NCBI GenBank assembly: GCA_030648295.1
Contig: JAUSID010000015.1
Coordinates: 1-52,249 of the forward strand
Reading direction: 5' to 3'
DNA from: Opitutaceae bacterium
GTDB lineage: Bacteria > Verrucomicrobiota > Verrucomicrobiia > Opitutales > Opitutaceae
DNA length: 52,249 bases
Shown here: one piece after another, positions 1 through 6,412 of the stretch
Position numbering within the stretch: the first letter of the stretch is position 1
Layout of the letters: the number at the start of each line of letters is the position of its first letter
Notes under the pieces: model-generated
What the model was told of the DNA's origin: nothing
Database searches by the model: none
Seen by the model: only the letters and a program-made list of their open reading frames with translations
Made by a program: the position numbers and the translations under genes

Positions 1-46
1 GAGGCTGGCATTTTTCACTACGCCTGCGCTGAACCTCACGACTCGA

Positions 47-805
47 TCACACCTGGCTGAGAAACATCCGTACCCGCTGGGTCACTGCGCCGAGATGCGA
101 TTGCACGAAGAAATGTTCGCCCGGGAAAAACTCGCACTCGAACCGCGATGCGGTGTGTCGCGCCCAGCCGAGGATCTGTTCGCGCGGCACGGTCGCGTCA
201 TGGAACCCACCGAGCGCCAGCAAGGGCGCGTTCAGCGGCGCGCCATTACGGAACTGATACGTCTCGTAGACGGACAGGTCCGCGCGCAGCGCCGGCAGCA
301 TCAATTCGATGAATTCCGCATCGTCGCGAATTTCATCCGGGATTCCTCCGTAGCGGTGGTGAATCTGGTAGACGAACTCCTCGGCCGGCAGGTGATGCAG
401 GTCGGGCTCGGTTCGCGGCAGGTGGGGCGCGCGCACGCCCGAGATCACCACGGCGCGCGGCTCCGGCAGTCCGCGGGCGCGGAGTTCGCGCGCGGTTTCG
501 AAGGCCAGGATGCCACCGAGACTGTGTCCATAAACCGCATACGTTTCGTCCGCATAAGGCGCCATTTCCGCGGCCAGCGCGGCGATCAGCGTTACGGGGC
601 TGGCGATCGGCGGCTCGGCCAGCCGGCTTTCGCGACCCGGCAACCGAAAGGCCACGATCTGCGCAACGCCACTCAGCCGCGGCGCCCAGGGGTGCCACGC
701 CGCGGCGCCGCCGCCGGCAAACGGAAAGCACCACAACCGCAGCGGGGCCGGGATTCCCGGCTGCGGGCAGCTCAACCATTTGTTTCCGGTGATTGGTGTC
801 AGCAC
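47..805 (-). CDS. Type II thioesterase (GrsT/RifR-like alpha/beta hydrolase)
   Basis: The 252-residue protein has the fold and motifs of type II (editing) thioesterases, which remove misloaded acyl groups from carrier proteins of NRPS or PKS assembly lines. Visible in the sequence are the oxyanion-region stretch FPFAGGGAAAW (residues 27-37), the nucleophile motif GHSLGG with Ser95, Asp203 in GGFHDATVP, and the catalytic His231 in GEHFF. Length matches the family. The first codon is GTG at 805; no good Shine-Dalgarno is seen, so the start is provisional. No carrier protein or synthetase lies in the window. The gene points leftward off the edge, so any assembly line it serves must be outside. 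The family is clear but the substrate is unknown. Confidence 0.9.
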   Translation of the reverse strand: MLTPITGNKWLSCPQPGIPAPLRLWCFPFAGGGAAAWHPWAPRLSGVAQIVAFRLPGRESRLAEPPIASPVTLIAALAAEMAPYADETYAVYGHSLGGILAFETARELRARGLPEPRAVVISGVRAPHLPRTEPDLHHLPAEEFVYQIHHRYGGIPDEIRDDAEFIELMLPALRADLSVYETYQFRNGAPLNAPLLALGGFHDATVPREQILGWARHTASRFECEFFPGEHFFVQSHLGAVTQRVRMFLSQV

Positions 806-921
806 AGGAGCGTTGAAACCAACTCAGCTCGCCGGCAAAGCGCGAGCGCCAAACGCGCGGACGGTCCGTTCGATTTCGGATTTCGGATTGCGGAAACCGG
901 ATACACGGAGCCGAGGGCAAG

Positions 922-947
922 CGTAGCAGCCGAGGTAACGAGGCTGG
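922..947. repeat. Dispersed repeat, copy 1 (GTAGCAGCCGAGG type)
   Basis: The spacer between the divergent thioesterase and methyltransferase genes (806-1083) carries a 26-bp stretch built around GTAGCAGCCGAGG that recurs at 47969-47994 and, inverted, at 42532-42556. Just upstream (about 874-893) is a stretch of alternating GGATTTCGGATT units like those near 44.4, 44.7 and 46.8 kb. No gene is apparent in this spacer. Confidence 0.6.
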
Positions 948-1083
948 CCTGGCGCCGACGTTAAAGAGTTGGCCACGCGGCGAAGCCGCCCGCTTCGCTT
1001 CGTCGAATGATCGTGCAGGTTGCACTTCGCCGGGGGGCACGGCACATTGAACAACTCGGGGTCATCGGTGGCGCCGTACACTC

Positions 1084-2178
1084 ATGTCACTCTCCCTTTT
1101 GCCACGGCTCACATCGCGCGTTTTTTCCCATTACCGGCGGATTGCCACGCGGCTGGCCGGCTGGATTTACGATCGGCCGCGTCTCGCGGCGTGGTTTTAC
1201 GCGCCCGAGTCGCCGGAAGCGCGCTATCGCGAACACAACGGCCGGATGTTCGCCGGCTTTCACGAGCAGGAACGGATGCTCGCCGATCAGCGGCGGATGG
1301 CGTTCTACCAGGCGGCGATCACGCGGCACATCCAGCCCGGTGATCGCATCATCGATCTCGGAACGGGCACGGGCATCCTCGCCGCGCTGGCCGCACGCCG
1401 CGGGGCCGCCCACGTTTACGCCATCGATCATTCCGATATCCTGAAACACGCGCGCACGCTCGCGGCGGCGAACCAGATCAAGAACGTCGAATTCGTTTCG
1501 GCCCACAGCACGGAGTTTCGCGTGGATGAGCCCGTCGACGTCATCCTGCACGAACAAATGGGCGACTGTCTGTTCGATGAGGCGATGGTGGCGAACGTGA
1601 CTGATCTCCGCGACCGGCTGCTGAAACCGGGCGGGCTGATCCTGCCGAGCGTTTTCGAGTTCTTCTGCGAACCGATCAAGGTCCGCGACAGCCGGCTCGT
1701 GCCCTTCATCTGGGAACTCAACGTGCACGGCTACGACTACTCGTCGCTCGAGCGGGAACGGCCGCAGGAAACGGGCTATTATCACCTCGCCAGCAGCGAC
1801 CTGAACCTCGTGGACCATTTCCTGGGCGAACCGGAACCGGTGCTGTCGATCGACCTGCACACCCTCAACGAATCCGACCTGCCGCGTGAGGTCACATTCA
1901 CGCGCCGGGTGGTGAACGCGGGCCGGCTTGATGGTTACGCCGTGTTCTTCCGCGCGTGGGTGGACGACGATCTCTCGCTGAGTTCAAGCCCTGTGGATCA
2001 GAATCGCGCGCCGCATTGGGGTTTTCGGATTCTCCGCACCGAGCGCGACGATTTCGCAGTGGGCGACGAAATCGACGTGCGGCTGACGGTTGGGACCTGG
2101 ACGGATCTGCATTCGTGGCGCTGGAGCCACGTGAAGCGTGCCGCCGCCGACACGCGACTCACCGCGCACGGTCGGTAA
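1084..2178 (+). CDS. Protein arginine N-methyltransferase-like SAM enzyme
   Basis: This is a 364-residue class I SAM-dependent methyltransferase resembling protein arginine methyltransferases. SAM motif I is DLGTGTGIL (residues 91-99), followed by an acidic post-I strand (YAID). The PRMT double-E loop is well preserved as HEQMGDCLFDEAM, giving Glu157 and Glu166 with the canonical nine-residue spacing. These residues normally hold the guanidinium of the substrate arginine. The C-terminal part looks like the PRMT beta barrel, but the diagnostic THW loop is not evident; the last aligned region reads WRWSHVK. It starts at an ATG and is transcribed divergently from the thioesterase. Bacterial PRMT-like proteins are poorly characterised, so the substrate (protein or small guanidino compound) cannot be assigned. 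Confidence 0.8.
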   Translation: MSLSLLPRLTSRVFSHYRRIATRLAGWIYDRPRLAAWFYAPESPEARYREHNGRMFAGFHEQERMLADQRRMAFYQAAITRHIQPGDRIIDLGTGTGILAALAARRGAAHVYAIDHSDILKHARTLAAANQIKNVEFVSAHSTEFRVDEPVDVILHEQMGDCLFDEAMVANVTDLRDRLLKPGGLILPSVFEFFCEPIKVRDSRLVPFIWELNVHGYDYSSLERERPQETGYYHLASSDLNLVDHFLGEPEPVLSIDLHTLNESDLPREVTFTRRVVNAGRLDGYAVFFRAWVDDDLSLSSSPVDQNRAPHWGFRILRTERDDFAVGDEIDVRLTVGTWTDLHSWRWSHVKRAAADTRLTAHGR

Positions 2179-2229
2179 TCGCCACCGTTCCGACTCGGGG
2201 TGCGTCTTCGGCTTCGCGTTCTGTGTGCT

Positions 2230-3288
2230 TCAGGCCGCGAACATGACGCGGCGCTTGAACCGCCATGCCACGATCCGGCTTTTCTTCTGACCTTGCGCCA
2301 GCTCGAGCGTCCGCACCTCGTCCGCACGAACGGCTTTCAACGCCTGATGAATTGAAGGCAGGCTTTCGCGCTTCGACACGAGCGTGGTGAACCAGCCGCA
2401 CAGTTCCGGCCGCTCCGCACTTTCGGCAATCATCCGGCGGACGAAGGCCGGCTCGCCTCCTTCGCACCACAGTTCGGTGCTGCGGCCGCCGAAATTCAGG
2501 ACGGGCGCAGCCGTTTTCCCGGTGCCGAGATTTCGCAATTTTCGGCGCGTGCCGGCGGCGGCTTCCTGCGCGGAGGCATGGAATGGCGGATTGCAGATGG
2601 ACGCGGCAAAACGTTCGCCCGGTTTTACGATGCTCTCGAAAACATGGGCCGGTGATTCCTGCCGGCGAATTTCCACCCTGCCCGTCAGCACCGGGTTCGC
2701 GGCGATCAGGTTCTCGGCCCAGGCCGCGGCCACCGGGTCGGATTCGGTGCCAACAAAGGACCAGCCGTATTCTGCGACACCGAGAATCGGATACACGCAG
2801 TTCGCGCCCGCTCCGATGTCGAGCAACCGCACGGCCGGGCCGCTCGGGATCACCAGGCCGGCACCGCCCAGCAAATCAGCGACCCGGTGAATGTAATCCG
2901 CACGGCCGGGAATCGGTGGACAAAGATAGCCCGGCGGAATGTCCCACTGCTCGATGCCGTAGTGATGCTTCAGCAGCGCACGGTTCAGGGCGGTGACCGC
3001 CGCCGGATCAGCAAAATCGATCGTGTCCGTTCCCGCCGGATTTCGGCGCCCGAAGCGCGCGAGTTCCGGACTCGAGCGGATCAGCGCCGGAAAGTCGTAG
3101 CCCAGCCGATGTCGGTTCCGCGGATGGAGCCCGGATTTTTCCGCGGTTGGTTTCGGTAATCGACTTTTCGTCGTGCGTTTCAGGCGCGCCGACGATCTCG
3201 CGAATAGCCGCCGGATGCAAACCCGCCATGCGCCGGACGTCATAGTCGCGCTCTCTGGCAGGATCACCGCCCGTGTCCGCGAGCGCAT
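2230..3288 (-). CDS. rlmF: 23S rRNA (adenine(1618)-N6)-methyltransferase RlmF
   Basis: RlmF methylates N6 of A1618 in 23S rRNA. The protein contains the family's near-invariant opening GLHPRNRHRLGYDF, then FADPAAVTALNRALLKHHYG, the LCPPIPGRADYIH block, a SAM-binding LLDIGAGANCVYPILG motif and the N6-adenine catalytic motif NPPF in ICNPPFHAS. Characterised homologues begin almost directly at the GLHP block. The first ~50 residues here, which are basic and low in homology, may therefore be untranslated. ATG codons exist at 3288 and 3243, and neither has an obvious Shine-Dalgarno, so the true start is uncertain. It faces the upstream methyltransferase gene convergently with only about 50 bp between stops. 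It is probably constitutive housekeeping. Confidence 0.9.
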   Translation of the reverse strand: MRSRTRAVILPESATMTSGAWRVCIRRLFARSSARLKRTTKSRLPKPTAEKSGLHPRNRHRLGYDFPALIRSSPELARFGRRNPAGTDTIDFADPAAVTALNRALLKHHYGIEQWDIPPGYLCPPIPGRADYIHRVADLLGGAGLVIPSGPAVRLLDIGAGANCVYPILGVAEYGWSFVGTESDPVAAAWAENLIAANPVLTGRVEIRRQESPAHVFESIVKPGERFAASICNPPFHASAQEAAAGTRRKLRNLGTGKTAAPVLNFGGRSTELWCEGGEPAFVRRMIAESAERPELCGWFTTLVSKRESLPSIHQALKAVRADEVRTLELAQGQKKSRIVAWRFKRRVMFAA

Positions 3289-3425
3289 TGGCAGGGCAGG
3301 GGAAAAACCGAGCGGAATTTGGATGGCATGGGCGCCTCGCCGATTCAGTTGGTCACGCTGACAAGATAAGAGGGTCAGTCAGAAAAACGGGGGCAGAAAA
3401 ATTGCCCGGCCTTTAGGTTAATGCT

Positions 3426-3449
3426 CACGGGCGAGACGCCCATGCCACG
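3426..3449. repeat. GGGCGAGACGCCC palindromic repeat, short copy
   Basis: A short copy of the dispersed palindrome GGGCGAGACGCCC followed by ATGCCAC lies upstream of the MFS exporter gene. It contains in-frame ATG codons that artificially lengthen the downstream reading frame. This is why the exporter start is placed at 3502 rather than 3421. Confidence 0.6.
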
Positions 3450-3501
3450 CCGGGTCGGTGTGCCGGCTCGCATTTTCCGGGTGGACGGCGAAAGTCGCGG
3501 T

Positions 3502-4737
3502 ATGACTGCTCCGCCCCCCCGGCAGCCTGCGATGGCATTTATTTTTGTCACCATGGTGCTGTCGGTGCTGGGATTCGGGCTGTTGATCCCGGTGATGCCC
3601 GCGCTCGTGACCGAGTTCCAGGGCGGCAGCGTGGCGGGCGGCTCACACTGGTACGGCACGCTGGTGGGCGTGTTCGCGCTGCTCCAGTTCATCGGCGCGC
3701 CGATCCTCGGCTCGCTCTCCGATCGGTATGGGCGGCGCCGGGTAATCCTCATCGCGCTCGCTGGCGCCGCGGTCGACTACGTAATCATGGCGAACGCGCC
3801 CAACATGACCTGGCTTTTCATCGGTCGGATGATTTCCGGGTTCACCGCGGGTGTGATGGCGACCGCGAATGCGTACGTGGCCGACGTGACGCCGCCGGAA
3901 AAACGGGCGCATGGATTCGGGCTGCTCGGCGCGGCGTTCGGCATCGGGTTCGTCATTGGACCGCTGATCGGTGGATGGCTGGGTGGCATCAATCTTCGGC
4001 TGCCATTCTGGTTTGCCGCGGGGTGTGCGGCGCTGAACTGGCTCTACGGTTTTTTCGTCCTGCCGGAATCGCTGCGCCCGGAAAACCGGCGTGCATTTTC
4101 GTGGGCGCGCGCGAATCCGCTGGGCGCGCTGCGCGGCCTGGCGCGCTTCCCTGCCGTGCGAAGTCTCGCCGACGCCTACTTCATCCTCATGCTCTCGCAG
4201 ACCATCGTGTACTCCACGTGGGTGCTGTATATGAGTTATCGCTACCGCTGGAGCATGGGGGAAGTCGGGCTGTCGCTGGGCGTGGCCGGGCTGTTGTCCG
4301 CGCTCGTGCAGGCCACGCTGGTGCGTCGCGTGGTCGCGAGACTGGGTGACGCGCGCGCCGTGGTGCTGGGCTTCAGCATGTCGATAACCGCATTGATCTG
4401 CTACGGCCTGGCGACGAAGGGATGGATGATCTACGTGATCATCATCATCGGTGCGCTGGGTGGACTCAGCGGCCCGGCGGTCCAGTCGTACATCACGAAA
4501 CACGTGCCACCGGATGAACAAGGCGGCGTGCAGGGCGTATTCTCGGGACTCGCGAGCCTCGCCGGCATGCCCGGACCGCTGATTGGCACCTGGAGTTTCG
4601 GCTGGGCGATTGCCGAGGGCAGGAGCTGGCACGTGCCGGGAATTCCGTTTTTCGAGGGCGCATTATTCGTGATGCTGGCGCTGGCGCTGGTGCTGCGATC
4701 GTTCCGGATGGAGCAGCAGAAGACGGGAAGAACGTGA
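3502..4737 (+). CDS. TetA-like MFS drug/proton antiporter
   Basis: The product (411 residues from the ATG at 3502) is a 12-helix major facilitator of the DHA1/TetA branch, an inner-membrane proton-coupled exporter. It opens with FIFVTMVLSVLGFGLLIPVMP, a TetA-like first helix, and has the loop 2-3 motif GSLSDRYGRRRV and the antiporter motif C region GFGLLGAAFGIGFVIGPLIGG. An upstream in-frame ATG at 3421 lies inside a dispersed palindromic repeat and adds 27 atypical residues, so 3502 is preferred. The C-terminus ends within a GAAGACGGGAAGAACG-type minisatellite that supplies the stop codon. A PadR regulator gene follows about 100 bp downstream, but it has its own operator. TetA-like sequence does not prove tetracycline export; the substrate is unknown. 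Confidence 0.88.
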   Translation: MTAPPPRQPAMAFIFVTMVLSVLGFGLLIPVMPALVTEFQGGSVAGGSHWYGTLVGVFALLQFIGAPILGSLSDRYGRRRVILIALAGAAVDYVIMANAPNMTWLFIGRMISGFTAGVMATANAYVADVTPPEKRAHGFGLLGAAFGIGFVIGPLIGGWLGGINLRLPFWFAAGCAALNWLYGFFVLPESLRPENRRAFSWARANPLGALRGLARFPAVRSLADAYFILMLSQTIVYSTWVLYMSYRYRWSMGEVGLSLGVAGLLSALVQATLVRRVVARLGDARAVVLGFSMSITALICYGLATKGWMIYVIIIIGALGGLSGPAVQSYITKHVPPDEQGGVQGVFSGLASLAGMPGPLIGTWSFGWAIAEGRSWHVPGIPFFEGALFVMLALALVLRSFRMEQQKTGRT

Positions 4738-4770
4738 GATGCGGAAGACGGGAAGAACGCGAGACGCGGA
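4727..4770. repeat. GAAGACGGGAAGAACG minisatellite at the MFS 3' end
   Basis: Two near-identical units of GAAGACGGGAAGAACG, separated by a short GAGATGCG stretch, cover the last codons and the stop of the MFS gene. The same unit family occurs in the spacers near 46.23 kb and 51.05-51.23 kb. Confidence 0.65.
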
Positions 4771-4814
4771 AACCGGACGGCAAAGTGAACCATGCGCGCG
4801 ACATTTGCCTTGCC

Positions 4815-4835
4815 ATACATAGCACGGCTATGTAT
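4815..4835. promoter_or_regulatory. Palindrome at PadR start, probable autoregulatory operator
   Basis: A perfect 9-bp inverted repeat, ATACATAGC and GCTATGTAT separated by ACG, sits immediately before the padR-like coding sequence. PadR-family regulators typically bind ATGT/ACAT-type dyads overlapping their own promoter, and this dyad contains ACAT and ATGT in the expected arrangement. An ATG inside the right half (4830) is in frame with PadR, but the ATG at 4845 lies outside the dyad and is the more likely start. Operator function is inferred from position and symmetry. Confidence 0.7.
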
Positions 4836-4844
4836 CGACTCACT

Positions 4845-5177
4845 ATGCTTCGCAAAGAACTCGTCGCCGCCTCGACCGAACCGATGATCTTGGCGCTGCT
4901 CTCAAAGGGGGAAAGTTATGGCTATGCGATTGTCCAGGAGATCCTCGCTCGCTCGCAGAATCAGATCGAATGGACCGACGGCATGCTTTACCCCGTTTTG
5001 CACCGCATGGAGCACAAGGGATGGATTAAATCCCGCTGGGGGGAGAGCGACACCGGACGGAAGCGGAAATACTACTCGATCACCAAGGACGGCAAAATGA
5101 TCCTGGAAAAACACCACGCCGAATGGACGCTGGTGCATGATGTCCTGGCCGGCCTGAGGAGGGCGCGTCATGTTTGA
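4845..5177 (+). CDS. PadR-family transcriptional regulator
   Basis: This 110-residue winged-helix repressor has the PadR domain layout: STEPMILALLSKGESYGYAI for helices 1-2, then LYPVLHRMEHKGWIKSRW for the recognition helix region, then the wing GRKRKYYSIT and a dimerisation helix. Such proteins regulate adjacent membrane-protein genes and often respond to small lipophilic ligands. A 21-bp dyad directly precedes the start. The stop overlaps the next gene by 8 bases, so the two are one transcription unit with translational coupling. No Shine-Dalgarno is visible before 4845, so the message may be leaderless. The target beyond its own operon is unknown. Confidence 0.9.
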   Translation: MLRKELVAASTEPMILALLSKGESYGYAIVQEILARSQNQIEWTDGMLYPVLHRMEHKGWIKSRWGESDTGRKRKYYSITKDGKMILEKHHAEWTLVHDVLAGLRRARHV

Positions 5178-6096
5178 TCTGGACCATGAAGTCGCGCGAT
5201 GGCGCCGCGCAATGGCTGCGGGCGGTGTTGGCGATCCCGCCGTGCTTGACGAACTGGAAAGCCATCTCCGGGACCACGTCACGCAGCAGGTGCGTCTGGG
5301 GGAAGACGTCGAACAGGCATTCAAGGCGGGCGTTGAACGGGTCGGCCAGGCCAGTGTGCTGAAACGCGAGTTTTTGCGGGCGGACAAGATGCCGCGCCTC
5401 GCGGGACTTGTTGCCGTATTGGATGACCGGCGAAAATCCTTTTGGGTCGCCGCGATTTTGAGCGCGCTCGTATCGGGAGCATACTACTGCCGCAATGCAC
5501 TGGCGACACCCCTCTATGAGGGCGCCGCCTTGGTGCAAATAATGAGGCGCCTGCCTCAGTCAGTCGATTCGCGTCTGAACATTCCGGGGAACGACATTCG
5601 GTCAGCGGAGGATCTCAATTCGATTCTACGTCTCTTAACGAGCCACCGCTTGCGAACCAGCGTCGCTGCATCCCTTACGCCAGCCGAGCAGAAGATCGTT
5701 CGGCGCAGCGCCACGACACGCTCCATCTCCGACGAGACGCCACCGGCTGACGAGCAGTTGGGCGCGCTCCGGGTGACATCGATGCGGTTGTCACTCGCGG
5801 TCAGATTATCTGTAGTCCACGCGGACGCCGAGGCAGCCGCGCTCATTGCGAATCGGTATGTGGAGCAGTGCCGAATAGCTCTGCGGGATATCGCCGATTC
5901 CAAACGGATTTTCTTTCGGGTGATTGATCCGGCGAAGCCATCCCATTATCCGATCGCTCCAAACTTTCCGCGAATCCTGCAATCGTCGATTGTCCTCGGT
6001 CTTGCCACGCTCATCTGTCTGGCGGCAATGGCAGCGGCGCTGCGAAAGCTTGTGCATATGCGGGTGAATATTGGACCGCAGGCGAGAACGTCCTGA
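5170..6096 (+). CDS. PadR-linked membrane protein with Wzz-like periplasmic domain
   Basis: The 308-residue protein has an N-terminal soluble segment (residues 1-75, VLDELESHLRDHV...AFKAGVERVG). That segment resembles the permease prefix domain usually found on PadR-linked ABC permeases. A transmembrane helix follows at about 91-108. Next is a periplasmic segment that starts ATPLYEGAALVQI, as in Wzz/GumC chain-length determinants, and ends in a proline-rich approach (DPAKPSHYPIAPNFP). A second transmembrane helix lies at about 270-291, and the tail is short and basic. No kinase domain is present. It overlaps padR, so it is very likely PadR-controlled. By analogy it could influence polysaccharide chain length or form an envelope oligomer, but no glycan export genes are nearby. 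I see the architecture clearly and infer the function weakly. Confidence 0.72.
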   Translation: MFDLDHEVARWRRAMAAGGVGDPAVLDELESHLRDHVTQQVRLGEDVEQAFKAGVERVGQASVLKREFLRADKMPRLAGLVAVLDDRRKSFWVAAILSALVSGAYYCRNALATPLYEGAALVQIMRRLPQSVDSRLNIPGNDIRSAEDLNSILRLLTSHRLRTSVAASLTPAEQKIVRRSATTRSISDETPPADEQLGALRVTSMRLSLAVRLSVVHADAEAAALIANRYVEQCRIALRDIADSKRIFFRVIDPAKPSHYPIAPNFPRILQSSIVLGLATLICLAAMAAALRKLVHMRVNIGPQARTS

Positions 6097-6201
6097 GCTC
6101 GAGTTGGTCGATCGGGGCAGACGGAGTATTTATTCTACTTTGCGATCAAGGTGGGACAAAAGTCTCATCTTGGTAGGATCTCGCTTGCGGGTGACTGGGT
6201 T

Positions 6202-6268
6202 GGCTGGGAGCGCGACCGCCCCCGGTCGCTCTTGATCATTGCGACCGAGGGCGGTCGCGCTCCCAGCC
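6202..6268. repeat. 67-nt near-perfect inverted repeat in 316-bp spacer
   Basis: The spacer 6097-6412 contains a 20-bp perfect stem (6202-6221 with 6249-6268, arm GGCTGGGAGCGCGACCGCCC). It is extended by a second 7-of-8 match (6222-6229 with 6241-6248) around an 11-nt loop. There is no U-run, so it is not a classical intrinsic terminator. The arm shares GGGAGCGCG with the other palindromic repeats of this window. The rest of the spacer shows no gene. Confidence 0.85.
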
Positions 6269-6412
6269 GATCATTGCCTGCAAGGAGGCAGGCAAAAAGA
6301 CGAGGCGGAGGATGAAAAGCCGATCTCCGTTGCCTCGGTGCGGCGAGTCGTGTGCGCTCGGGCGGCAGCGCGCTCACCCCTTGGGCGTCTGCTCACCCAC
6401 CCGAATCGTGCC

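Noticed and set aside
3008-3229. Alternative-frame start of RlmF (MAGLHPAAIREIV...) suggesting a frameshift
   Set aside because: Known RlmF proteins begin directly at the GLHPRNRH block, so no upstream segment is needed and no frameshift has to be invoked.
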